Source: Nemopilema nomurai
Taxonomy: Eukaryota > Cnidaria > Scyphozoa > Rhizostomeae > Rhizostomatidae
Assembly: GCA_003864495.1 (NCBI GenBank)
Contig: ML133401.1
Coordinates: 744,001-808,000 of the forward strand
Length of the DNA: 64,000 nt
Reading direction: 5' to 3'
This document shows, in pieces, positions 50,601 through 60,700 of the stretch (position 1 is the stretch's first letter; each line of letters begins with the position of its first letter). Under the pieces are notes generated by a model. That model searched no databases and was not told the origin of the DNA. It was given only the letters and a program-made list of their open reading frames with translations. A program made the position numbers and the translations under genes.

Positions 50601-53350
50601 TTTCGCTGCACTTTCCTAGAATATTTGGCCTTTAAACAGTGAGCTGTTTGTCAGAAACAAACAAAGCGAGTAACCAAAGCAAACAATAATTACAAAACGT
50701 CTTCTCAATTTCCTAAGTCTCGCGAAAAATGGCAGGATAAATTTGACTTATTGTGAAATCGACCTTAATAGTAGGGGCAGATGATTTGCAACTTCATTGA
50801 CACATTATTGACTCACCGCAACTGGATCTACAGCAGATATCAAGCTGCCAAACAAAAATGCATGCATCAGAGAGTAGCTGGTTGATGTCAGGCCTTGAAG
50901 TCCATACAAAACAGAGCCTTGGCAAACAGAAGCACTTGTTAAACTGGCATGACAAGAATCTCAACCCTTGTGAAGAATCAAAATTCAAGCATGGATGAAA
51001 TGGAGCAATTTCACTGCTTGCATGCCATTCCTGACAGCAGTTGCTTTAAAAAATTATCTTTCTGAAATTTTCTCCTCCAGTGTGAGTCCTCTTGGTCTTA
51101 TTACTAATTTAACTCAAATTTGCTACAAGAATTTATCAATATGATTTTCTTACTGTAAACACTTAGCTACAGGAAGAGTCATGGAACTTACTCAATTAAT
51201 ACTGTATCTATTATACAACTCTGAATTTATCTACAGAAGTTCAACCACTTTCCAAAATATTTCTTTACCACATCAAGACAATGACAAGTGACCTACCTAT
51301 GGCAAATGCATTAAAGATTGTTCCCTAGAATAAACAATGGAAGCTACTCAGGTTCATCTATTGACGAAAGAAAAACAGAAGTGGAGCTGTAGAAAAAAGC
51401 AGAAATTGGCAAAAGTGGAGTCTTAGTAGCACACCATCTTGGGCTATGGATTACGTTGTAGGATTGAGAAGCCAAAAGGAGAGGGTGGCAAATCCCCAGG
51501 TTTTATGTTCAATGGTCATTTAATTAAATAATTTGCAGTGCTTTTAAGTGTGTAGGATGCTCACAGACAAATCAATCAAAATAGCCACTGGCAAGTAATT
51601 AACCAGAAATAAAAAAGAGCAGTACTTACAACTGTGGCATAAAGCAAAATAGTACCAATGTTTAGATAAAAAAGTCTGACTGGCATGAAATACCCAGCAT
51701 CCAATATTATCCTGAAATGAAAGGAAGCATGCTCTTTTTGACTTTTATAACAGATAAACATTATCTCACATTATTTATGATTGATGATTTTGCATATGAT
51801 GGTTATATCAATTTTAGTATCAAAAACCATAAAGAATGACAAGAGTAGAACACATACAAGATGAATAATACTTACGGTGGAAGTAAGAAAAGAAAGAACA
51901 AATTTGAGGTAAAGTAGAACTGCTGCATGCCAGCTGCTCTATAATGGAAGAAAATGAACAGAAAAATAAAATAATCCAACTAAAAGAACTTTGCTCAATT
52001 ACGCAATTACACAGAGCACCAAATAAATAATTAGGTGCAGCTACTTTCATAGCATTTCTATTCTTATAGCATAGTCCAACTGATGAGGTCACAACTTAAA
52101 AGTATGTTAATCTTTTTAAATGCCAAAGGACAATGACAGATTGATGTTTCCTATTTGCCACAAAAGGTTGCACCTTCAAACAAAAAAACAAAAACGTACT
52201 TCAGTATCAATCCAACTGGAACACCTAGCAATATCAGCAAGCTAAAATAAAAGGTGGAGATGTAATCAATTATTTACAGTCACTAAAGTAACTTGCTTTC
52301 ACTTAAAGTACAAGCATGCAATAAACGAAAGTCATTAGGCAAGGAGGATGCAATTAAATCATAAAACGTGGAAAGTTATGTCTGTGCTACGAAGAACTGA
52401 ATCAACTGGAGTTGATAAGTGCTAGGAGGCATTCTGTATGTAAAAAATAACTGATTTGTGCAGCTAGAGAAAAGCATGCTTTTGGTTTGACTGATATAGA
52501 ATCACAAAACTTACCATGACTCTGGCATCAATGATGAAATTCGCGTGAAGAAATGAAAAACTGAAAAAGAAAACAATTTTTTACTGTCTGGCTCCAACCT
52601 CAAAAACAGTTATTTGGATCTGAACCAAACAGTTTTTGTAAAACTTGGTGTGCATTACTAATCATCTTTGCATTTCCACAGCACTCTGCTAATGAACTGA
52701 TAAATTTTCTTCAGTCCTTGACCATCTAATAGAGAACCAGATACATTATGCAAGGTATTCAATTTCTCCTTCATAAGATTTTTATTTAGATGGGTATTCT
52801 GATAAACACAGATCAGAAAGAAAAATGTTGCAAAAAAGATATTTGAAGAAAACGATTTTATTCCACAAAAAATTTGAACTTCTTCAGCAAAAGTTTATAT
52901 TAGCAGTTGATCTTACTATAAAAATCTAATTTCATAAAATATGAGCTATTAGCTTTTGCGAATATGACCCATACCTAGCTTTGCAATGCTTCCCAAGAGG
53001 ATCCACAAGCACACATTAAAAGGGGTTTCAACTCTGAAGAAATCCAACTTTGCAACTTTAATGCCTCCAGACATTTTATGTTTGACTTTGGTACGAGGTG
53101 TCTTCGTGGATGAGGTATTTCCTGATGCATTTGAAGTTTTAGTCGCACTAAGTCCAAATGATGAAAGATCGTCAATTAATGGCGAAGAGTCCGTTGGCAG
53201 GTGGGTTGAGCAAATTCCAACGCTGCAATTCTGCAACAGTGGGCTGCAACTACTACATTTCCAATCCAAAGTAGCTATCAGAAATAGTAACAGCATTTTT
53301 ATGTTTATTGTTCCGGTCATCTTTCTTGTCGTATCTGCTTCAACTTTCAT
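35658..53350 (-). CDS. SLC9A: Plasma-membrane-type Na+/H+ exchanger (NHE, SLC9A family)
   Basis: NHE proteins exchange external Na+ for internal H+ across membranes and set cell pH and volume. I join 24 exons with matching phases to 842 residues: 52975-53350, 52515-52560, 52200-52241, 51876-51938, 51630-51711, 51297-51324, 50817-50917, 50137-50212, 49459-49529, 49231-49342, 48846-48927, 45475-45570, 45030-45151, 44216-44294, 43564-43696, 39277-39366, 39054-39119, 38538-38647, 38007-38039, 37325-37384, 36985-37040, 36662-36744, 36369-36454 and 35658-36093. Family marks are [18 protein letters not shown], the [12 protein letters not shown] helix, [11 protein letters not shown], the ion-site FGESVLNDAAS, and [10 protein letters not shown]. 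The cytosolic part begins [15 protein letters not shown], continues [21 protein letters not shown], and ends in a tail with a His/Arg-rich patch. The first exon carries a likely signal peptide and a Ser/Thr-rich loop with N-glycosylation sites. Length and the [10 protein letters not shown] form resemble NHE3/NHE5; I do not assign a subtype. The donor at 44216 is weak but is the only one I found that keeps the frame. Confidence 0.93.
37617..37878 (+). repeat. AGAAGACTTAGAAA minisatellite in SLC9A intron 19
   Basis: Nearly 20 copies of a 13-14-bp unit with core GAAGACTTA and tails AAAA, AAAAT or GAAAA. The tail variants recur in fixed order (AAAAA, AAAAT, AAAAT, GAAAA, GAAAA), forming a higher-order unit of about 70 bp seen about three times. 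It is all purine-rich on one strand and lies between exons 38007-38039 and 37325-37384. Confidence 0.92.
39449..39520 (-). tRNA. tRNA-Pro-TGG: tRNA-Pro (anticodon TGG), copy 1
   Basis: A 72-nt cloverleaf. Acceptor arms GGCTTAG and CTGAGCC pair with one G-T wobble. The D-arm contains TGGTCTAATGGTATGA, the anticodon loop TTTGGGT carries TGG, the T-arm has GGTTCGATTCC, and the discriminator base is C. A run of six T follows at once as a Pol III stop. It is on the same strand as the host SLC9A gene. Confidence 0.96.
40370..40441 (-). tRNA. tRNA-Pro-TGG: tRNA-Pro (anticodon TGG), copy 2
   Basis: The gene body is identical to copy 1, followed by TTTT as a Pol III stop. Flanks match copies 1 and 3 closely, which places it in the tandem unit. 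Confidence 0.96.
41297..41368 (-). tRNA. tRNA-Pro-TGG: tRNA-Pro (anticodon TGG), copy 3
   Basis: The gene body is identical to copies 1 and 2, with a TTTT terminator. The unit to its right (towards copy 4) is shorter, 768 bp. Confidence 0.96.
42065..42136 (-). tRNA. tRNA-Pro-TGG: tRNA-Pro (anticodon TGG), copy 4
   Basis: The gene body is identical to copies 1-3, with a TTTT terminator, although the sequence between copies has diverged noticeably. Purifying selection or gene conversion on the tRNA is one explanation. Confidence 0.96.
42981..43052 (-). tRNA. tRNA-Pro-TGG: tRNA-Pro (anticodon TGG), copy 5
   Basis: Differs from copies 1-4 by one base: the 5' acceptor arm reads GGCTCAG, which replaces the G-T wobble with a full C-G pair. 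The flank beyond the acceptor also differs (CCTACATG on the + strand instead of CCGACCTG). Only TTT lies next to the 3' end; a longer T-run comes about 10 nt further. Confidence 0.95.
46083..47875 (-). CDS. Coiled-coil protein with basic, Cys-Cys C-terminus, nested in SLC9A intron 11
   Basis: Two exons, 47654-47875 and 46083-47297, join in phase 0 to encode 478 residues. I do not recognise a family. The N-terminus is basic ([16 protein letters not shown]). Nearly all the rest is charged heptad-type coiled coil rich in Glu, Lys, Leu and Gln. The protein ends [13 protein letters not shown]: a polybasic, aromatic stretch followed by two terminal cysteines, like lipid-attachment tails (Rab-type -CC geranylgeranylation, or palmitoylation). 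A membrane-tethered rod protein is therefore an inference. The donor GTATGT and the acceptor TTTTATAG are good. I chose the ATG at 47875 because the longer frame upstream has only a TTG. The gene is on the same strand as its host and lies wholly between host exons 48846-48927 and 45475-45570. Confidence 0.85.
48292..48375 (+). ncRNA. Perfect 28-bp hairpin with a tRNA T-arm-like loop
   Basis: The arms 48292-48319 and 48348-48375 are exact reverse complements (28 of 28 bases) around a 28-nt loop, 48320-48347. The loop contains GAGTTCGAGTCCCGC, close to the tRNA T-arm and Pol III B box (GGTTCGANTCC). The right arm contains TTATTTTTCC, which holds a T-run. No cloverleaf can be drawn, so this is not a tRNA gene. 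It may be a fold-back piece of a tRNA-derived SINE, or a small transcribed hairpin. It lies in SLC9A intron 11, about 420 bp before the start of the nested coiled-coil gene. Structure is certain; transcription is unknown. Confidence 0.6.
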
Positions 53351-54731
53351 TTTGGCACTTTACAAAATCATCAACAACCTTCCTTCCACAACTGCATTTG
53401 CTTCATATAGGCGGCAAAAAGCAGCAAGCCATAATTGCAGGCTCTATGAGTCGGCAGATCAAAAGATGCAATGTTTTGGTCCGCCCCCACAAACAACTGC
53501 ACCATCAGTTCAATGGGCACAACATTTCTTTGGCTCTGCCACAAGAATTTCACTTGTTGTTGAACCGAAGAAGATGAAGTTGTTTCGACGTCTTGTACCC
53601 CTGTGATATGATTTGTGCGGAGTGCGAGCCAAGTTCCATGGCGCTGGGGCAACTCCATTATAATTTGTCAAATGTTAAATGGATGCACAACCACGTGTTG
53701 AAGTGATTGCCGTTATTAAAACTGGAAATTATGTTATCCTAATAATGCAAGTATCTACCAAAACACTTGTGGCCTAAGTCACCCAGCCCTACATTGCAAT
53801 TGAAAAAGGTGACTTTTATGCCTACGAATGCTTTGGTTTCATATTGAAGTAGGAAGGAAAAATAGGCGTGAACTTGAATCATTTGTTTTTTAGTCTGTGA
53901 AGTTTCTGAATCTTCAAAACGGTAGCACTTTTGCTTTCTTTTAAAGGCAAGACAGATGCTTTCCTCTTGATAGAAAACAACTTTTCTGAGCAGGTAGCGA
54001 AATCTGCAATCTAATCTATTTTTTTCTTCCTTGCCCTGATTTCTTCTATTCTATCATTTTTAAAACATTTTCCAAGGGTATGATTTACATGAAAAACTAA
54101 CGAACTCAGTGAAGTTTTGTACCCAGTCTAAAAGTTTCGGTCAATGTCTATACAGACAAACGTGGAGGACAAGGCTTTGGAGAAAGCCTGCTGGCAATAG
54201 AAATAAGGAAGGATGAAAATACAACTACATTGCGATCTACATTAATAAACGTGTTATCCTTGTAGTCACGTAACGTATGTCGAAGATTGACATGGTGATA
54301 TAAATCCCATACAGCATTATGCATGCAGCCATCGAATCTAAAGTTGCGATGAAAATTAAATGACATTTCACGACTTCAGGAACATAAATATTCTAAAAGA
54401 ATAAAATCCTTTCATTTCTTATTTTACGAACTGTACAGAAGTCATTTGGTTTTTATGACGTGGTTATCAATCCAAAATACCCGTCCAGAGAAAGCCCTGA
54501 GCTCTCCAGGCGAAATGAAAAGGTTCAAGATGTTTGACAAAAAAATTAAAGTTAATTGTATTTACTGCAGATAACATTGGGTTTGGCTGCTACGTAAACA
54601 TTAATGCAGTTTCAAAACAGAGAAAGACAAAGTATGCTATGGTGAATGAACGAAAAGGTATAATGAGGATCTTATATACACATCATATTGGAGTCATATT
54701 AAAACCTACAATAAAAACAACTGGATTAACT
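53351..54731. other. Intergenic region between SLC9A start and zinc-finger gene end
   Basis: Both flanking genes are on the - strand, so this must contain the SLC9A promoter and 5' leader and the zinc-finger gene's 3' untranslated region. I saw no gene or clear signal. A + strand frame at 52986-53606 is the shadow of SLC9A exon 1 and its leader. Confidence 0.5.
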
Positions 54732-57700
54732 TTAAATAATTTGCCCATCTTTTGCCACTAACTGCGCATTTGGCACAACAGGATTTGACATAATTGCCTC
54801 TAAACCGCTCATTAGATTGTTCTCTAACAAAACTGGCATCAAAGCATACGAATACCCATTTGGAGGTTCAAAATCAGTGCACCCTACTGCTACTATCGGT
54901 ATACTTTCTTGCCTAAAATCACTTCCCGCCATTTTCTTCAAGGAGCACTTCGCGTAGTCTAGATTAAACACAGGGATGCCAGTATCATGAAATGTATTCA
55001 AACTCAATTGTTTCTGTGTAGTGGTTGACAAACCATCTGCATTTAAACACTCTCCTTCACCAGTAGACTCAACAGCTGCTTCGTGTGACGTCACTTGGTC
55101 CCAGCCTTCCTGCGCAACATCCTTTGCATTGCATTCGGCTTTGTGGTGCTCAACGTGCAAGACATTGCTTGCTAAGACTTCAAAACTAAGCTCTGAAGGT
55201 TTCCGTACCCCAGCATTAGCATTAATTTTCTTTAGAGAATGTTCTCCTCCCACGCCGGTTGAATTAAAAATTCGAGAGCATTTAAGACGTTTCGGCCTAT
55301 CGCTATCTCTTTTTGTCTCATTGCACTGTGTTGCAAGGGACTTGTTTGCAATTTGAGTCTCTTCTTGACCTACACTGCCAGGTTCTGTTGAGCGCGTCTG
55401 ACTCAACTCAGCTTTTAAATTGTACATCTCCTTGTTCAAGCAACTTTTGTCTTCTTTGTTTTCTGAAACAGAAATTGCTTTGTAAAGACCTACTATACCA
55501 CTTTAAACATGGAGTGGTATACAAATAAGAACAGAAGTTCTTTTGCACTGCAAACAGGTTCGAAATTTTCAAGAGTGCTAAAACATGGGCTTTGCCATTA
55601 GTACACGGTGGTGTTATAGCAATTGGCAACTAAAAGCAAGTCACTATACCAGACCTTTTGCTGATCACGGTATACAAAATGATCGTCTCTATCATGAGGG
55701 CCAAAATAATGGCAACATTCTCATCCAATACTTCTTCGGTAACAATGGACTACACCCATTCGTTAGCAATAGAAAATACTCTATTTTATTATACCTGCTT
55801 TTGAACTGCAGAAAAATACGACCAAAACTTTACCGAGATATGTTGATACAGACTTAACTCAAGCAAAAACTGTTGTCAAACAATTCAACAATTCTACCAA
55901 TACAACAACGATGGGCCGAAAAGCTGTAGAAATAATTGGCTTACTTACAATGTTGTACGTTGCTCATCATCATACTCAATTTCCCGTCATCATATTAATT
56001 TATAATATTACTACCAATATCATTATTCATATTTATAGCATTATGACTCACCTGAATGGCCTTCTTGAAAACTGCGATCTGCATTCGTTGTTGCTGCTGC
56101 CTCCATAGCAATAATTGCCTCGTGCTCATTCGAACAAACTATGCTGTGATGGAGCTTCAAGTGTCGCCGTACCCCCCGTCCAACAAGAACTGTCTTCTTG
56201 CACAGGGGACAAGAGATACGGCGATCAGCCTTGCCAATGTGCGTTCTTTTGTGGTACTCCAGGTTGCAGGCGTCCCGAAACGCCTTGCGGCAGATGTCGC
56301 ATTTGAATGGACGATTGCTGGTGTGAACTTTCAAGTGTCGTGTCAGAACGTGATTTTTGCCAAAACGTTTTTTGCAGAATTTGCACCTGAAAACAAAACA
56401 AGCATTCGTTAAAAACAATTTTTGCAGAATTTGCACCTGAAAACAAAACAAGCATTCGTTTAAAACGATATTTGCAGAATTCGCACAGAAAACACAACAA
56501 GCATTTGTTTAAAAGCGTTTTTTGCAAATTTCGCACCGAAAACAAAACAAGCATTCACTTAAAAACGTTTTTTGCAGAATTTGCACCTGAAACAAAACAA
56601 GCATTCGTTTAAAAACGTTTTTTGCAGAATTTGCATCTAAAAAAACAAAACAAGCATTCGTTTACAAATGGTATGTTGCTGGTAAACGCACTAAACTTTT
56701 AATTGTCAAAGTCGGAATTGCAACTCAAACGTATGTTTTCTGGCATACATGAAGTCTGATAATTTGCATATGAAATGTGAGTTTTCTGAAACATAGATAT
56801 TCAAATTAATTTCTGTTGATTGAAAAATTAAAAGAAAAAAATAACTACGATGAAAAATAAATTTCCCTAGAGTCCAGCTTCCTCTAAATAATCACAATCG
56901 ATCAACTTCTCACTGCACACACAACAATTTCTAACCAACACAACAACCGAGAGGCTAATGTCAACAAAGACAACAGAGACAAGGTAAAGGGCTGGCTTTT
57001 TTGTAAAGCATTTGCAGCTAACAATTGGGTCAGTACTCATGATGATGCATGGAAAACTTTACAGTTGAAAAAGGTAGTCGCTGGTCTCATGGGCAAGCTG
57101 ATCGTTGCCATTCGCTGATCGTGGGGAGCCACTCGATTAGATAATGCAGTGACTTTTTAGCTCCAAATTCAGTTTGATGAGTAGGGTAAGTGGGTGTCCA
57201 CTTCTCTAATTGGGCTGCGGTACGTAAACAAGAGGAATACCCCCATAAACCCTAGGTATCGACTGAATACCAAAGCTATCCTCGAATACTTTAGTGGACT
57301 ACTACCCAAATGACCGTTTCACCTGTTACTACACTCACAGGTTCCTGTGATAAAACCAAAAGCCCATTTCTGACCGGAAAGATTGAAGAGAAATCTCACG
57401 TACTGGAACATCTTTGCATTGTTTGGTTTTGATGCAGTGCTGTTCTGGCGTAATTTAGCACTACCACCATGCTTCCCAGCTACTCTCTCTGGCTTTGATG
57501 CTGGACCACGTGGTCTGATGACGTCAGAACGTTTTGCCGATTCGCTTCCATCGCCGGAGGTTGGATGCTTGTCACTTGTACTGGCTTCTTCGCATTTGTC
57601 ATTGGACTCCTTGCCCCCTGCTGAGCCTTAGATAAAAGAAACACATTGAAGTCGCCATCCCACATTTGCTGTCAACGCAACGATAACGCTCTGGTTTGTA

Positions 57701-60700
57701 CTTCACTCTCTTTTAAAATAATAATGGCAATCAAACGAAGAAGCGATTGTAAAACTAAACATGATTAGCAACTACCAATACACTCGCAGGCTAATCAAAT
57801 CATTCATTCAAACTCCGCAGTCAAATCTCACCAACTTGCGAGTACCAAAAGGCTTACAACTTACATGTCCTAGGCGCAATTGCGGTTTTTTTGCTCTCAA
57901 GGGTCGAGGCTTTGCCAGGAGGCGTTGCGTCAACTGCGCTGGGGCATTCCCCATTGTGATGTAGCTTCAAGTGTCTTTTCAAACCTCTGCCAATCGTAAC
58001 TCTCTTGTCACAAAGAGGACACGGCATGCATCGGCTGGCTTTATCAACGTGCGTTCTTGTGTGGCATTTCAGGTTGAAGGCATTGCGAAATTTTCTGGAG
58101 CATACATGACATTTGTATGGTCTTTCATTCGTATGTATCTTCATATGTCGCTTCAAGACATGTTTTTGGCGAAAACACATTTTGCACTCGCTGCACCTAG
58201 ATAAAACGTAAGGATCAAAATCTTAATCACGATTCCCTCCATTCAGAACCATTCAAAACAAAGATTTCTCTACGCATTAAATGCTACACAAAAATCATAA
58301 AGCTCTCTCTATCAGCAGTGCATTAGCTGTATGAAATCGTTGTGATAGCAATGAAGAGACAGACACAATGATCTAATTTTCCGTTCTAAGCAAGTGGCAT
58401 GCAGGTATGCAGTCAGGTCATACATGCAGGTAAGCAGTCAGGTCATACATGCAGGTAAGCAGTCAGGTCATACAAGCATTGCCATAACAACCCCGGCATT
58501 AGGGATCACCATCCCTTGCTTCCGGGACTTTTGGATATACGATTACCTTACAAGGCCTCTAGCCACCTATAAAGACTCATTACACGAGTAACCCAAATTC
58601 CAAAACAGCGCTTTGAAGTCGGATATGCCTTATAGAACTTGCACTTGGATAATAGCCTGCCGGCTGATTGGTAAGGACAAATGGCAAAATCGTCTACATA
58701 TGAATTATAAAGTAGTGAAGCAATGTACATTGGCTTGGCAGTTGAGATGAAAGGAGTGAACAATGCTCACTTGAAAGGTTTGACGTCAGAATGTTTCTTC
58801 TTGTGTGAGGCAAGCTGACTGGATGTAGGAAACGACTTGTTGCATAGGAGACACACAAAAGGCCGCTCCCCAGTGTGTAAACAGCGAATGTGCCTTTCGA
58901 GAGAAGACCTTTGACCAAACATCTCCGGGCAGAACGAGCATTGCATAGTTTTAACTCCTGTTGGATAAAAAAGGGGTAAAGAAAGGGACAAAGAAAACTG
59001 AACATGCTTGCAAGAGAGCAACAAATATAGGAAAACGAGGGAACAAAAATTCAAAAAGTTATAGCAGGGCGTGTAATTCGAAATAATGACCTTTAAACAG
59101 TTTTAGCCTTTTTAACAAAAAGTTAATATCAGGCATCAGACAAAACATCGAGGTGGATAACTGCTGGGATAGTCAAGACTGCTAACGATAACCAAATTTA
59201 TATGTGTACAACTGCATTTACTACAGTCTGGAGATAAGATTTCTATGCTTTGCATAAAGTCGTGGGATTAAGAGAGGCATAGAGGTGGCATAGAGGCATA
59301 GGTGACAGATTCATTTGTTCTATTCGATTCATGTATCAAACGGTGTGAGCTCTTCAAGCAGTCTTGCGTGCTGCGCTACAGGGATCGTTGATACGTCTTA
59401 TTATCTTGAATTCAAATATGAATGATGCTTCCCTGCTAACTCAAAGGACATAATTTTATAAACCACGTCGTTGAAAAACTTGCGTACATGTTTTGCAAAA
59501 AGCACACCTGATGGCAGTCTTGGTGGGCAAACTAGCGTGGAACACGACGGAAACCTGCTTGGCATTAGACTGGCTTAAGAAAATATGCGTAGCTGCCAAT
59601 TTGTCAAAAAAATAAGCTTTTACAGGAGGCGCTTACTCAGCAGGGGCGCTTATACATCAGGGGCGATTAATTCAGCAGGGCGCTAATTAATTCTTTGCTC
59701 ACATCATATAAGGACGAAAAATAAATTCCAGTGTATACGAGTTCTTTTTCTGATACAGTTATGTCAAACCTATACATTAAAACTTCAATTTCTTCATCCT
59801 CTTCGTGGCCTGAATCAACCTCATATAACATCTTCTTCGATTAAGATTGACAATAACAATAAAAAAATTTTAAATTTGCCTCTACAGAAGTTTGAAATAT
59901 ACTCACTTTGAGTTAGGTTATACAGAGGCTAAGATCATTAAACAACCAAATTTTAAATGATTTTTTGTTTTTAAGTTTATTGGAATACATTTTGGCAATG
60001 AAATATGTTGTTTTTACTAAATTCAAATAAGCGCTTATTGGAAAAATTGCCTTTATCCCAAGGCGCTTATTTGGCAGATGGCGCTTATTTGTTGTTAAAG
60101 GAAATCAAACCTTTTTATAATAAGTTAACAAAATTCGCAAGCAAGCTTTGAGAATCCCATGCAACGATAGTTGTTCTACTACGGAAGAATTATTAACAAA
60201 AGCAGCCATAGTGTCCATTCATCACAAAAATTTACAGTTGCTAGCTACTGAAATTATTAGAACTCAAAAGAATCTCAATCCAAGCTTCATGAATAAACTT
60301 GTTTGTGAAGATTTCAAGCCTAATATAATATTTTTCTAGCTAGCCCAAAATAAAGCATTTATTGTTTATTTTATTTATCATAACTTATCCTTCCAACTTT
60401 TGCATTGAACTATTCAATGCAAAATCATTTCAAACAAAACTAGCAGACGATTTAGATGATAATAATTACTCAGAGGATAATTAACATTGTCGTCTAACTC
60501 TTATTACCACAAAATAGATCAAAGACATCATCTTGAGCTTTTATATTTGTTTAGATCATCCTTTAACTACTTGAATTTCCTCATCTGTGGCATGGCATTT
60601 CAAATTTTATTTCAATCATGTAAACCATAAATTAAAACAAGTAGAAATGATGCAAAGAATCACCTTCGTGTCTCTGTTGGTGCAATGCCAGGTTTCCAGA

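Noticed and set aside
52986..53606. A 206-codon + strand frame opposite SLC9A exon 1
   Set aside because: It is antisense to a well-supported exon and has no family features.
55021..55356. A 111-codon + strand frame opposite the last zinc-finger exon
   Set aside because: Antisense shadow; the - strand exon fits by phase and stop position.
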